Origin: Prochloron sp965198675
Lineage (GTDB): Bacteria; Cyanobacteriota; Cyanobacteriia; Cyanobacteriales; Prochloraceae
Direction of reading: 5' to 3'
NCBI GenBank assembly: GCA_965198675.1
Contig: OZ240666.1
Span: 2,046,001-2,110,000, forward strand
Length of the DNA: 64,000 bases
Below the pieces are notes generated by a model that saw nothing but the letters and a program-made list of their open reading frames with translations, did no database searches and was not told the DNA's origin. Below are positions 8,925 through 17,371 of the stretch, in pieces. A program made the position numbers and the translations under genes. Within the stretch, counting starts at the first letter, position 1. Every line of letters starts with the position of its first letter.

Positions 8925-8937
8925 AAGCACACCCCAG

Positions 8938-9984
8938 TCAAGGATAAAAGCTCAATTGAGGTAAACCCAAAGTTTCTGACCAACCCATCATCAGATTCAA
9001 ACATTGTACTGCTTGTCCCGACTGTCCCTTGAGCAAATTATCCGTTGCGGACATGACAATGACTCTGTCGGTTCTTTGGTCAACTTCCACTCCAATATAA
9101 CAGAGATTTGTACCCATAGTCCACTTAGTTTGGGGATAAACTCCCTTGGGCAAAATCTTCACAAACGGGGCAGCCCGATAAAAGGAATTATAGATAGTTA
9201 TCAAATCTTCCCGCACTAACCCCGGATCTCTAAGAGTAGCGTAGACAGTAGCCAAAATACCCCGTACCATGGGAACCAGGTGAGGAGTAAATTGCACCTT
9301 CATATCCCTAGCGATTAAGGTGCTGCATATTTGCTCTATTTCTGGGGTGTGTCGGTGTCGAGCAACTCCATAAGCCCCCAAAGATTGATCAGCCTCTGCT
9401 AGTAATAAGTGGGTTTTGGCTTGACGTCCCCCACCAGAAGTGCCAGACTTAGCATCAATAATGGCGGTTTCCGGCAAAATTAATCCCTGCTTGAGTAGGG
9501 GAGCCAAAGCTAGTAAACTGGTAGTGGGATAGCAACCGGGACAACCGATTAAACTTGCGCTTTCAATCTCCTGTCGATATAATTCTGGTAAACCGTAAAC
9601 TGCTTCAGAGGCGATCGCCCTATCAGTTCGTTCCCCTCCATACCATGCTGTATAAGTATTCAAGTCCTGAAAACGATAGTCGGCAGATAAGTCTAACACT
9701 TTACACCCTTTCTCCACCAAAGTGGGTGCCATTTTACAAGCTAAACCGTTGGGTAAGGCGAGAAATACCGCCTCGCACCGGGAGGCGATCGCCTCTAAGT
9801 CTATTGCTTCTACAGTTAATTTGACCCCATGACCCAGGTGGGGGTACAAGTGGGCAAACTTCTTCCCCGCACTGCTATCCCCTCCTAAGTAGACAATTTC
9901 TACCTCAGGGTGATCTGTTAACAGTCGTACTAATTGTACGCCGCCATAACCCGATGCACCGATAATGCCCACTGGTAAACCCAT
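8938..9984 (-). CDS. argC: N-acetyl-gamma-glutamyl-phosphate reductase
   Basis: The third enzyme of arginine biosynthesis, reducing N-acetylglutamyl phosphate to the semialdehyde with NADPH. The start MGLPVGIIGASGYGG is chosen because the Rossmann fingerprint GIIGASGYGG must lie at the N-terminus; the longer open frame (to 10095) encodes repeat-derived residues. The protein has 348 residues, the usual length. The active-site cysteine is Cys151 in CPGCYPTTSLL. The HRHTPEIEQ motif of the substrate domain is present. It is divergent from ribBA with about 100 bp between starts, which includes a CGCAAAG repeat. Confidence 0.96.
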   Translation of the reverse strand: MGLPVGIIGASGYGGVQLVRLLTDHPEVEIVYLGGDSSAGKKFAHLYPHLGHGVKLTVEAIDLEAIASRCEAVFLALPNGLACKMAPTLVEKGCKVLDLSADYRFQDLNTYTAWYGGERTDRAIASEAVYGLPELYRQEIESASLIGCPGCYPTTSLLALAPLLKQGLILPETAIIDAKSGTSGGGRQAKTHLLLAEADQSLGAYGVARHRHTPEIEQICSTLIARDMKVQFTPHLVPMVRGILATVYATLRDPGLVREDLITIYNSFYRAAPFVKILPKGVYPQTKWTMGTNLCYIGVEVDQRTDRVIVMSATDNLLKGQSGQAVQCLNLMMGWSETLGLPQLSFYP

Positions 9985-10085
9985 AATACTTCCTTTGCGC
10001 CTTTGCGTCTTTGCGCGCATTTTAGTGCAAATGTTACAAATTTGTGGCGCTATAATTAATAAATTCTCCCTAAACAAGAAAACTC

Positions 10086-11789
10086 GTGGAAGCATTGCCC
10101 CACAATTCTTTTACATTTGACTCAATTGATGCTGCCTTGGCATCTCTGAAGGCAGGTCGTGTTATTGTGGTCGTAGATGACGAAAACCGAGAAAACGAAG
10201 GAGATCTGATTTGTGCTGCCCAATTTGCCACCCCCGATTTGATTAATTTCATGGCTGTGGAAGCCAGGGGATTGATTTGTTTAGCTCTTTCAGGGGATCG
10301 CCTGGATGCGCTGGATTTACCTTTAATGGTAAGTAATAATACTGATAGCAATCAAACTGCTTTCACTGTTAGTATAGACGCTGCCCCTCATCTCGGGGTG
10401 AGTACAGGGATTTCTGCAGAAGACCGTGCCCGCACCATTCAGGCAGCCATAGATCCGGAAACGAGACCGGAAGATTTGCGTCGCCCCGGTCATATCTTTC
10501 CCCTCCGTGCTCGAAACGGGGGTGTTCTCAAACGGGCAGGTCATACGGAAGCAGCAGTGGACTTGGCACGACTGGCAGGATTATATCCAGCAGGGGTGAT
10601 TTGCGAAATCCAAAACCCCGACGGTTCCATGGCTCGGTTACCTGAATTAAAGTTGTATGCTAAAAAACATAAGCTTCAACTAATTAGCATTGCCGATTTA
10701 ATCAGTTATCGCCTCCAACACGCTGCCAAAGGTACCCAACAGGCAAGGTTTGTCTATCGAGAGACGGTAGCAGAATTACCAAGTCAATTTGGGAAATTCC
10801 AGATTTACGGTTACCGGAATACCCTGGATAATACAGAGCATATAGCTATTGTTAAGGGTAACTCAAAGGAGTTTGCCGCAAAAACCGTAATGGTGCGCAT
10901 GCACTCAGAATGCTTAACGGGGGACGCATTGGGTTCCCTGCGCTGCGACTGTCGTCTGCAGTTGCAAGCAGCATTAAAAATGATTGAAAATGCTGGTTGC
11001 GGTGTGGTGGTTTATCTCCGTCAGGAAGGACGGGGCATTGGTTTGGTGAATAAGTTGAAAGCTTATTCTTTACAAGACTTGGGTTTGGATACAGTGGAAG
11101 CCAACGAACGTTTGGGTTTTCCCGCAGATTTGCGAGATTATGGCATGGGTGCTCAAATACTCAACGATTTAGGAGTGCAGCAAATTCGCTTGATTACCAA
11201 TAATCCCCGGAAAATTGCCGGGTTGAAGGGTTATGGATTGGAAGTAGTAGAACGAGTACCCCTGTTAATTGAGTCAAATGACTATAATTCCGGGTATTTA
11301 GCTACTAAAGCCCACAAATTGGGACATTTCCTGTTACAAACCTATCTCATTACCCTGGGAATAGAGTGGGTAGGGTACCCAGAAGCATTTGAGGTGAGGG
11401 AAAGGTACGAGAAATTGGAGAAATTGCGCTATCTAATCCATTCTCATAATTTATTATTGCAGGAAGAAACTAGACCAGTGGCCATCGCTCTTTTTGGTAA
11501 ACCTTCTCTCATCGTTCACCTGGGGTTCGACCAACCTAATATAGCTACACGGGATTGGTATGGAGATACTCATCATCCTTATGTCCAGGCGATCGGGAAG
11601 ATATTAGATAATCTTATCAGTTGGGAGCAAATTAAACGGTTGGAGTTTCTTGTTTCTCCTGGGGAGGACCCCATGTTGGGTTTACAAGTAAAGTTGGAAC
11701 GGCAAACTTTCTCTTTGAGTGATAAACCTTCCCAACTCTGTGATAAGTTACAAACTCAAACTATTTATAGCTTCTTTAGTTGCCAGTAA
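10086..11789 (+). CDS. ribBA: Bifunctional DHBP synthase / GTP cyclohydrolase II
   Basis: Both entry enzymes of riboflavin synthesis in one 567-residue chain. The GTG start at 10086 gives VEALPHNSFTFDSID. The N-terminal domain (about 1-205) makes 3,4-dihydroxy-2-butanone 4-phosphate from ribulose 5-phosphate (DDENRENEGDLI, HTEAAVDLARLAG). The second domain (about 210-405) is GTP cyclohydrolase II with zinc cysteines in SECLTGDALGSLRCDC and RQEGRGIGL. A C-terminal extension of about 150 residues, seen in other cyanobacterial RibBA proteins, follows. Cytoplasmic. Confidence 0.95.
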   Translation: MEALPHNSFTFDSIDAALASLKAGRVIVVVDDENRENEGDLICAAQFATPDLINFMAVEARGLICLALSGDRLDALDLPLMVSNNTDSNQTAFTVSIDAAPHLGVSTGISAEDRARTIQAAIDPETRPEDLRRPGHIFPLRARNGGVLKRAGHTEAAVDLARLAGLYPAGVICEIQNPDGSMARLPELKLYAKKHKLQLISIADLISYRLQHAAKGTQQARFVYRETVAELPSQFGKFQIYGYRNTLDNTEHIAIVKGNSKEFAAKTVMVRMHSECLTGDALGSLRCDCRLQLQAALKMIENAGCGVVVYLRQEGRGIGLVNKLKAYSLQDLGLDTVEANERLGFPADLRDYGMGAQILNDLGVQQIRLITNNPRKIAGLKGYGLEVVERVPLLIESNDYNSGYLATKAHKLGHFLLQTYLITLGIEWVGYPEAFEVRERYEKLEKLRYLIHSHNLLLQEETRPVAIALFGKPSLIVHLGFDQPNIATRDWYGDTHHPYVQAIGKILDNLISWEQIKRLEFLVSPGEDPMLGLQVKLERQTFSLSDKPSQLCDKLQTQTIYSFFSCQ

Positions 11790-11930
11790 CCAGTTCTTTC
11801 CCGTTGGTTGGAGCATTTGTAGGGTGGGCATCGTCCACCGACATTGCACTTTTGCCCCGCCCGCTCGCCCTTAAGAATGTTTCACGCAGCGGTGCGTTAC
11901 GCTGTCGCTAACACACCCTACAACCTATTG

Positions 11931-14132
11931 TTAAAATTCTAGATCCTCTAAATCTTTGATATCCTCTATACGATAAGGTCTATTACTAACTGATGATTTT
12001 AGTTGCTGGGGGGTAGGAGAGGGAGAAGTTTCCGATTCTTTCCTCTCTTGCTCCCGAACTTCTTTATCTTCGTAAATTTGACCTTTAAAAACCTTAGCCA
12101 GAGCTTTAACAGCTTTCTTCACCTCGGACTCGGAATAATTATTTTGTTTTGGACTACTATCTTTACCATTATTAGTTGAAGTAGTAGCTTTATCTATCTT
12201 CTTTACCTTATCTACCTTATTTTTAGGTGACTCAGGAACAGTTGTTACTGGTGGTGGTGCAGGAGTAGTTTTCGTGGTAGAATCAGTAGCCACTTCCAAC
12301 TGTACCTTTATCTTTTGTTGACAGACTGCGGCAAAAGCAGCTTCAAGGTTAGGCAATTTCTGTTCTACCATGCCCAAAAATCTTTTCTTGCTGATACCCA
12401 CCCTTGCAGCAGTGTCTGTCTTAGTAATTAAATGACAGTACTGACGTACCAATGCTTCTGCTGTAGGGGGTTGGAGGTGCTGGAGTACCCGGGACCAAAT
12501 TTCTCCGAGAGCAATAGAACGTGGGGAGGTAGAAATGGGTTGGGAAGGTGCCGTTTTAACAGGGACACTTTCAGTGGAAACCTTCTGTTTAACCTCCTTC
12601 TCTCTTCTTATCTCACTATTGTTGGGTTGTTGCTGCTGGGGTGCAACTGTTGGTTCCACAACAGATAATAATCCTAAGAGGGTTACTTCTAGCCAAAGAC
12701 GGGGTTGAGTGGTATTTTTAATTTGGACTTCACTCTCTTTCAGGTGTTGCTGTCCCCGGAGGATATCCCCTAACTCCCAATTTGCTGCTTCTGTAATTAA
12801 TTGCTCCCAAGTTGGTGCTGTGACGGGAACCAAATCTCCTCGGGAAGGTGCAGACTTTGCTATAGCTAAATGGAGGTAGAAATTAGCTAGATTTTGGAGT
12901 ACGATTAAAGGTTCTCTCCCTCGATCCATTATCTGACGACATTGGGGGATAATAGCTTCAGGATTTTTAGCCCTGATCGCCCCTAATAATGCCAGCATAT
13001 CCCTTTCTGGGACTGCTCCCACTAAATCCCAAACTTCCTCTACAGTTATGGTACCGGATAAGAGACTCAACTGGTCTAAGAGACTTTCTGCGTCCCGTAA
13101 ACCACCGTTGGCAATTTGGGCTACTATAGAGATAGCTTCCTCTGTTATATCTACCTTTTCTGTTTTAGCAATGTATTGTAGGTGAGCAACCATTTCCTCT
13201 AGGGGAATACGACGATAATCAAATCGCTGACACCGAGAGATAATAGTGGGTAGCACTCGTTGAGGATCGGTGGTTGCTAAGACAAATACTACCCTAGCAG
13301 GAGGTTCTTCTAAGGTTTTTAACAGTCCATTAAAAGCAGCATTACTGAGCATGTGGCAGTTATGCACTAATAACCCATTGGCGATAAAATTGTGATTCTC
13401 CTCCACTTCTAGGTCGTAAACCTGCTCTACTCTCCCCTCTTCTACAGATTGAATCACTTCTCTATGGGGATAAGAGATTATTTTCATGCCTGGTTTCAGG
13501 TTTTCGGCAGCAGTCCATCCCGTTTCTGTTCTCATTAAATGATTAGCAGTACATTGAAGCGAAGTATTAGCGGTGGTAATAGTGAGAGTGGGTTTTCTAC
13601 CTCGTTCTAACCATCTCACTACCCTTTTATATTCCCATGTTGCTTTATGTTCATTATAACTGAGAACCTCTTTCCCTTTGAGACTGCTATCTTTTATGGG
13701 TATTTCCCCCTCACTGGTTAAAATGAGGCTATCGGCAGTCAAACATTCGTCAATGACATAAACCTTATAACGACATTGAACGGGAGCAAAGGAGCTTCTT
13801 TCTATCATCTCCCGGATATTATCTACCCCCGTATTGCTCGCTGCGTCAATTTCAATCACGTCTAAAGCAGAGCTGCGAGCGATCGCACGGCAAACTTCGC
13901 ACTCTCCACAAGGAGAAGCTGTGGGTTGTTGCTCCTTGAGACAATTTAGGGACTTGGCTAAAATCCTCGCCGAAGAAGTCTTCCCGGTACCTCGTGGACC
14001 CGTAAATAGATAGGCTGGGGCAATTCTCTGGCTGGTTATAGCATTGGTGAGGGTGGTGGCGATCGCCTCCTGTCCCACTAGCTGGGCAAAGGTTTGAGGG
14101 CGATATTTGTGGTGAAAGGGTTCATAGGACAT
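11931..14132 (-). CDS. dnaX: DNA polymerase III subunit gamma/tau with internal mini-intein
   Basis: The clamp-loader ATPase. The start MSYEPFHHKYRPQTFAQLVG is preferred over an upstream in-frame codon because homologous chains begin here. Walker A is GPRGTGKTSSAR. The zinc module (CLKE...CGECEVC) and the Walker B site IDE-CHML follow; the latter is split by an intein between Glu and Cys. The ATPase core continues with NGLLKTLEEPP and the sensor region TIISRCQRFDYRRIP. A low-complexity tau-like tail rich in Pro, Ser and Lys ends in EDIKDLEDLEF. The spliced extein is about 604 residues. It is functional only if the intein splices. Confidence 0.95.
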   Translation of the reverse strand: MSYEPFHHKYRPQTFAQLVGQEAIATTLTNAITSQRIAPAYLFTGPRGTGKTSSARILAKSLNCLKEQQPTASPCGECEVCRAIARSSALDVIEIDAASNTGVDNIREMIERSSFAPVQCRYKVYVIDECLTADSLILTSEGEIPIKDSSLKGKEVLSYNEHKATWEYKRVVRWLERGRKPTLTITTANTSLQCTANHLMRTETGWTAAENLKPGMKIISYPHREVIQSVEEGRVEQVYDLEVEENHNFIANGLLVHNCHMLSNAAFNGLLKTLEEPPARVVFVLATTDPQRVLPTIISRCQRFDYRRIPLEEMVAHLQYIAKTEKVDITEEAISIVAQIANGGLRDAESLLDQLSLLSGTITVEEVWDLVGAVPERDMLALLGAIRAKNPEAIIPQCRQIMDRGREPLIVLQNLANFYLHLAIAKSAPSRGDLVPVTAPTWEQLITEAANWELGDILRGQQHLKESEVQIKNTTQPRLWLEVTLLGLLSVVEPTVAPQQQQPNNSEIRREKEVKQKVSTESVPVKTAPSQPISTSPRSIALGEIWSRVLQHLQPPTAEALVRQYCHLITKTDTAARVGISKKRFLGMVEQKLPNLEAAFAAVCQQKIKVQLEVATDSTTKTTPAPPPVTTVPESPKNKVDKVKKIDKATTSTNNGKDSSPKQNNYSESEVKKAVKALAKVFKGQIYEDKEVREQERKESETSPSPTPQQLKSSVSNRPYRIEDIKDLEDLEF
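13359..13745 (-). other. DnaX mini-intein (129 residues, no homing endonuclease)
   Basis: An in-frame insertion exactly within the DnaX Walker B/DEAD-like site (VYVIDE / CHMLSNAAF). It starts with Cys (CLTADSLILTSEGEIPI, block A), has the block B Thr-x-x-His (CTANHLMR), block F (VEQVYDLEVEENHNFIANG) and block G ending VHN before the +1 Cys. All splicing residues (Cys1, block B His, penultimate His, terminal Asn, Cys+1) are present. There is no endonuclease or linker domain between blocks B and F, so it is a naturally minimal intein that can splice but not home. Confidence 0.93.
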
Positions 14133-14155
14133 TGGTATTTGTGATAGACTTTTTT

Positions 14156-14195
14156 TGATTAACCACAGAGACGCAGAGGACACAGAGGGGAGAGG
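14156..14195. repeat. CACAGAGACGCAGAGGAC-type interspersed repeat
   Basis: Purine-rich repeat of units like CGCAGAGG. Other copies lie near 14907, 15349, 15795, 19296, 33251 and 46885. Some run into coding frames; read on either strand they give NRRDAEDAEG or PQRRRGRRGK peptides. Confidence 0.75.
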
Positions 14196-14312
14196 ATAGC
14201 GCCCAAGGGCGGTGGCGGATCTGTATTCATCTTACCCTGGTCCATTTTACCAAAATTTTTGGTACAGGCGATCCCTATCCCTGCTAATATAATATAGTGT
14301 TGTTGGTGAGGT

Positions 14313-14495
14313 GTGTCGATTTTGCCAACCGCTGCTCAGGGGATAATATGTATCATATTGTGCCAATCCCTAACCAATACCTTTACCCCTATTTTTGTTG
14401 TTCGTTTTGATGAGGGAACAGCTAACGTATTTATAGTGGCTGGCGACAGCATAGAGATTCAAATCTATCCCAATGGTTTTTGGAGGTTCTTGTGA
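14313..14495 (+). CDS. DUF6888-like small protein
   Basis: A 60-residue protein with a GTG start (VSILPTAAQGIICIILCQ). The pattern of a helical N-terminus followed by PIFVVRFDEGTANVFIVAGDSIEIQIYPNGFWRFL matches the cyanobacterial DUF6888 family, which is usually found directly upstream of a DUF6887 gene. Here the stop codon overlaps the next gene by GTGA, so the two are translationally coupled. The function is unknown; the tight small-gene pairing resembles a toxin-antitoxin arrangement, but that is inference. Confidence 0.7.
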   Translation: MSILPTAAQGIICIILCQSLTNTFTPIFVVRFDEGTANVFIVAGDSIEIQIYPNGFWRFL

Positions 14496-14710
14496 TTAAG
14501 CCTAATTTTAACACCATGACTAAAAAGGAGCTACGAGCTTACGTTATAGCTCATCCCAAGGACAAAGTAGCATTTGGTACATTTGTGGATCGCCTTACTG
14601 CTTCGGCGAAGGAGGAAACTTTTGCTCCACCCCAGTCTCTGGCTGAAGTCAAGGAAGTTGAAAAATTAATTCAGCAGAGAGTTGAGCAATTAAAGACCCT
14701 CTCTAGCTAA
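14492..14710 (+). CDS. DUF6887-like small protein
   Basis: A 72-residue protein, VIKPNFNTMTKKELRAYVIA. The GTG at 14492 is preferred to the upstream TTG because a GGAGG ribosome-binding site sits 6 bases ahead and the GTGA overlap with the upstream stop is typical of coupling. Family hallmarks are the opening KPNF-x-TM-T-x-x-ELRAY and a helical C-terminus, VEKLIQQRVEQLK. It is the partner of the DUF6888-like gene. The role is unknown. Confidence 0.75.
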   Translation: MIKPNFNTMTKKELRAYVIAHPKDKVAFGTFVDRLTASAKEETFAPPQSLAEVKEVEKLIQQRVEQLKTLSS

Positions 14711-15083
14711 CTCTAAATCCGGTGGGCATTGCCCACCATAGGGTTTATGCTAACACACAAAAGCGATTAGCCTATGAACGTATTTATACTAGCTGAGAAT
14801 AAGCAGTCTTCGACCTGGATGGCTTTCAGACGACACGACAGACTCTGAACTTACAGACAGATCCGAATAAAACTGTTCCAGAAGTTTTCTGCTGACTCTA
14901 ATAATAAACCGCAGAGGCGCAGAGGACGCAGAGAGGTAAGAGACGTGGGCATTACTTATCAGAGTATTTAGTAAGATTTACCTATTGACATTTTCACACA
15001 TTACCCACTATAATATGAATTAATGGGATTTTTCCCAAGTACAAGGCAATTTGTACCGCTCCAGCTCATGTCAATTCGGGATT
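14711..15083. other. Non-coding stretch with repeats
   Basis: Contains a GTGGGCATTGCCCAC palindrome just after the DUF6887 stop and a CGCAGAGG repeat near 14907-14935. No coding frame is supported. The AT-rich end near 14985-15015 may be promoter DNA for the broken ParA-like frame that follows. Confidence 0.5.
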
Positions 15084-15185
15084 AAAGAAACGGTTAAGAA
15101 GATTGCTCTTTTCAATAACAAAGGTGGCGTTAGTAAAACCACAACAACCTTTAACTTAGGTTGGATGTTAGCTTCTAACAGTTGA
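15084..15185 (+). pseudogene. ParA-type ATPase N-terminal fragment
   Basis: Translates as KETVKKIALFNNKGGVSKTT and on to TTFNLGWMLASN before a stop. This is the deviant Walker A motif (KGGVSKTT) of ParA/Soj-type partition ATPases. No ATG or GTG start is in frame and nothing of the rest of the protein follows, so only the first 30 or so residues survive. It joins directly to a HEPN fragment at about 15182. Confidence 0.75.
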
Positions 15186-15344
15186 GCATTATCGTGGATC
15201 GTCGCCATAAAATTGCCCATGAAGCTGACATAGATCCAACACTAGGTTTGGGCAATAGATGGAGGATTGATGAGGTACTTGTTAATGATGCTGTTGATTT
15301 TCTTGAACAGGTGGTTGAAAGTATTCATGCTGTGCTTGAAATAA
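15182..15344 (+). pseudogene. HEPN-domain C-terminal fragment (RiboL-PSP-HEPN type)
   Basis: Reads LSIIVDRRHKIAHEADIDPT then RWRIDEVLVNDAVDFLEQVV. The R-x4-6-H motif of HEPN RNases is present (RRHKIAH), and the following helix matches the C-terminal end of the RiboL-PSP-HEPN family. The frame then runs into a CGCAGAGG repeat, which supplies the rest of the open frame to 15412. Without an N-terminus it is a remnant, fused by deletion to the ParA fragment. Confidence 0.65.
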
Positions 15345-15398
15345 TAAACCGCAGAGACGCAGAGGACGCAGAGGGAAGAGAAGAGAGGAGAGAGGGGT

Positions 15399-15776
15399 TT
15401 AAGTGCGGATGATGCGTCGGACGCCGTTTTTGAGGAGGGGTACGTTGAAGTTGATTAAGAGGGCGAGGGAGCAATTCGTCGCTTTGAGATAGGAGAGGAC
15501 TTGCGCTTCATGTAGCGGGGTTAGACTAGCTACTGCTTTTAGTTCCACTACCAGAGTTTTTTCCACCAAAAAGTCCAATCGACTTTCTCCTACAGGATGT
15601 CCTTTATAGGTAACGGCTATATTTTTTTGCCGTTCAAAGGAGATTCCCCTCAATTTTAACTCGTAAGTCATGGCTCCCTCATAAACAGACTCTAAAAAAC
15701 CTGGCCCTAAAATTCGATGCACTTCTATAGCCACCCCGATTACCTCTCTCGTTAAATCTCTCCCCTCTTCCCTCAT
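15399..15776 (-). CDS. GxxExxY protein (PD-(D/E)XK nuclease-like)
   Basis: A 125-residue member of the GxxExxY family, named for GPGFLESVYEGAM (residues about 24-36). The nuclease-like core is visible: GESRLDFLVEKTLVVELKAV carries the Asp and E-x-K residues of the PD-(D/E)XK fold. The start MREEGRDLTREVIGVAIE is chosen because the upstream extension of the frame is CGCAGAGG repeat sequence (PQRRRGRRGK). The family is common in cyanobacteria and planctomycetes and its function is not established. Confidence 0.85.
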   Translation of the reverse strand: MREEGRDLTREVIGVAIEVHRILGPGFLESVYEGAMTYELKLRGISFERQKNIAVTYKGHPVGESRLDFLVEKTLVVELKAVASLTPLHEAQVLSYLKATNCSLALLINFNVPLLKNGVRRIIRT

Positions 15777-15874
15777 CTTTTCCTCTCTTCTCTTTCCTCT
15801 GCGTCCTCTGCGCCTCTGCGGTTTATTCACAGATAATAGTATATTAGAGTAGAAAGTCTCAAAGAGGAGAGGGG

Positions 15875-16849
15875 ATGTTCGGGCAAATCTGGCAATGGTT
15901 GAAGGGGTTATGGCAAAAGTTGTTGGGCAAAAGCTCGAAACGGCAACAAGAGTCCCAAAAAGACCTGCCACAGCTAAACGATACGGATTACGAATTTTTG
16001 TTTAGCCAGCTTCTAGAAGGGGTTGTCCATGGTTGGCACGAAGGACGAATCGTCAAATTTTTCGCTGGTTTGGAGGATCGGGGCAAACAAGGACCATGGG
16101 TTGCCTGGTTACAACGGTTTGGCAACAAAGTCCTAGCTTCTGAAGCATCAAACCACCAGTTAGGAATGCGCATGGTGCAGTTGGGGGAAAAATGCCGTTC
16201 TGTAACAGAGCGAGATATTGACCAAATCGGCGAGACAGCCTATAGTATCGGTAGGGAGTTGCTCACTCGGCAACCAAAGAGAGATATTTGGGAGTACGAT
16301 GGACCGGATAATTCATCATTGCCCAGTGAGACTATGACTGTGGAAGAGTTAATTGCCCGGTTGGGGCAAGATAGTCAATTTAGGGAGGCAATGGCCCGGC
16401 AACTGGGAGTGGAAATCACCGCAGACCCTCAAGCTATCGTGCAGGCATTAATCCCTGCTACCAATATGACTCCCAAAACCTACCAAGATTGGTTCGATCT
16501 GGGTCTACAGCAAGCAGATAATCAAGATTATACTTCTGCCGTCGCCAGTTGGGAAAAAGCCTTGGCATTAAACCCCAATTTGCCTAAAGTGTGGCATAAT
16601 AGGGGCTGTGCTTTGGCATACCTGGGACAGTACACTGATGCCATCGCGTCTTTTTCCAAGGCCATCGAACTGGAACCAAAAAACTATCAAGCTTGGCATG
16701 ACCTGGGCAATGCTTTCTACAGCATCCAAAAGTGGGAAGACGCTCTGGCAAGCTATGATAAAGCCTTAGAAATTAAACCAGATTTTGCACTTGCTCAGTC
16801 CAAAAGCGAGGAAATGAGAGCTAAAATAAATCAATCCTCAAACCAGTAG
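15875..16849 (+). CDS. TPR-repeat protein
   Basis: A 324-residue protein with an amphipathic, tryptophan-rich N-terminus (MFGQIWQWLKGLWQKLLG), a globular helical region (about 35-190) and three tetratricopeptide repeats (about 200-305; for example WFDLGLQQADNQDYTSAVAS, VWHNRGCALAYLGQYTDAIA). The gene is preceded by a purine-rich AAAGAGGAGAGGGG site. The N-terminal helix could associate with membrane. It probably scaffolds protein interactions; the partner is unknown. The following small gene starts 38 bases after the stop. Confidence 0.8.
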   Translation: MFGQIWQWLKGLWQKLLGKSSKRQQESQKDLPQLNDTDYEFLFSQLLEGVVHGWHEGRIVKFFAGLEDRGKQGPWVAWLQRFGNKVLASEASNHQLGMRMVQLGEKCRSVTERDIDQIGETAYSIGRELLTRQPKRDIWEYDGPDNSSLPSETMTVEELIARLGQDSQFREAMARQLGVEITADPQAIVQALIPATNMTPKTYQDWFDLGLQQADNQDYTSAVASWEKALALNPNLPKVWHNRGCALAYLGQYTDAIASFSKAIELEPKNYQAWHDLGNAFYSIQKWEDALASYDKALEIKPDFALAQSKSEEMRAKINQSSNQ

Positions 16850-16886
16850 TAAACCCGAGTTGCTAGTTAGTTCGGGGCGATCACCT

Positions 16887-17231
16887 ATGACTCACAGTGC
16901 TAAAAAACCCAGAAAATTCTCGACAACAAACCACAAAGGACTAACAACAAAGGTTATGAATGAATTATCTGCTAATTCCATGGAAGAAATACAACTGCTC
17001 CCTCAGGAGAGAGTGACCAAACTGGAAGAACTAATCGAGGCTTTGCGGATTGCTGATGAGATAGCCACCAAAGGCTACTTAATTAGCAGTTCAGAACTGG
17101 CCGATTTGATGCATATCAACGCCAGTGCTGTCACCAGTCGCGGGGAGGAGTGGTCTTGGCGTAACTGGGTTGTTTCCCGCGTTAGAAGGGAAGGCAATCA
17201 AATTCTTTGGCAATTAGAAAAATTGGTTTAA
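16887..17231 (+). CDS. Conserved cyanobacterial hypothetical protein, helical
   Basis: A 114-residue protein. The start MTHSAKKPRKFSTTNHKG is one option; an ATG at 16956 (MNELSANSMEEIQ) is another. The conserved part is LEELIEALRIADEIATKGYL followed by SSSELADLMHINASAVTSRG and a C-terminal WVVSRVRREGNQILWQLEKL. The middle resembles a winged-helix or helix-turn-helix segment, so a DNA-binding role is conceivable, but no family function is known to me. Its stop abuts a heptanucleotide array. Confidence 0.7.
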   Translation: MTHSAKKPRKFSTTNHKGLTTKVMNELSANSMEEIQLLPQERVTKLEELIEALRIADEIATKGYLISSSELADLMHINASAVTSRGEEWSWRNWVVSRVRREGNQILWQLEKLV

Positions 17232-17233
17232 GG

Positions 17234-17316
17234 GTTACCAGTTAACAGTTACCAGTTACCAATTACCAGTTACCAGTTAGCAGTTACCAGTTACCAGTGA
17301 CCAGTTACCAGTTACA
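17234..17316. repeat. Heptanucleotide array CAGTTAC
   Basis: About 12 tandem 7-base units (CAGTTAC with CAGTTAG, CAGTGAC and CAATTAC variants), immediately after a stop codon and upstream of the DUF1565 gene. Confidence 0.9.
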
Positions 17317-17371
17317 ATGTGGAGCCAAGTTTTAATCTGTAAATACGCGAACGCCATCGGTTATAGTTTCT

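Noticed and set aside
9985..10095. N-terminal extension of ArgC
   Set aside because: The extra 37 residues derive partly from a CGCAAAG repeat, and the Rossmann motif begins immediately after the later ATG.
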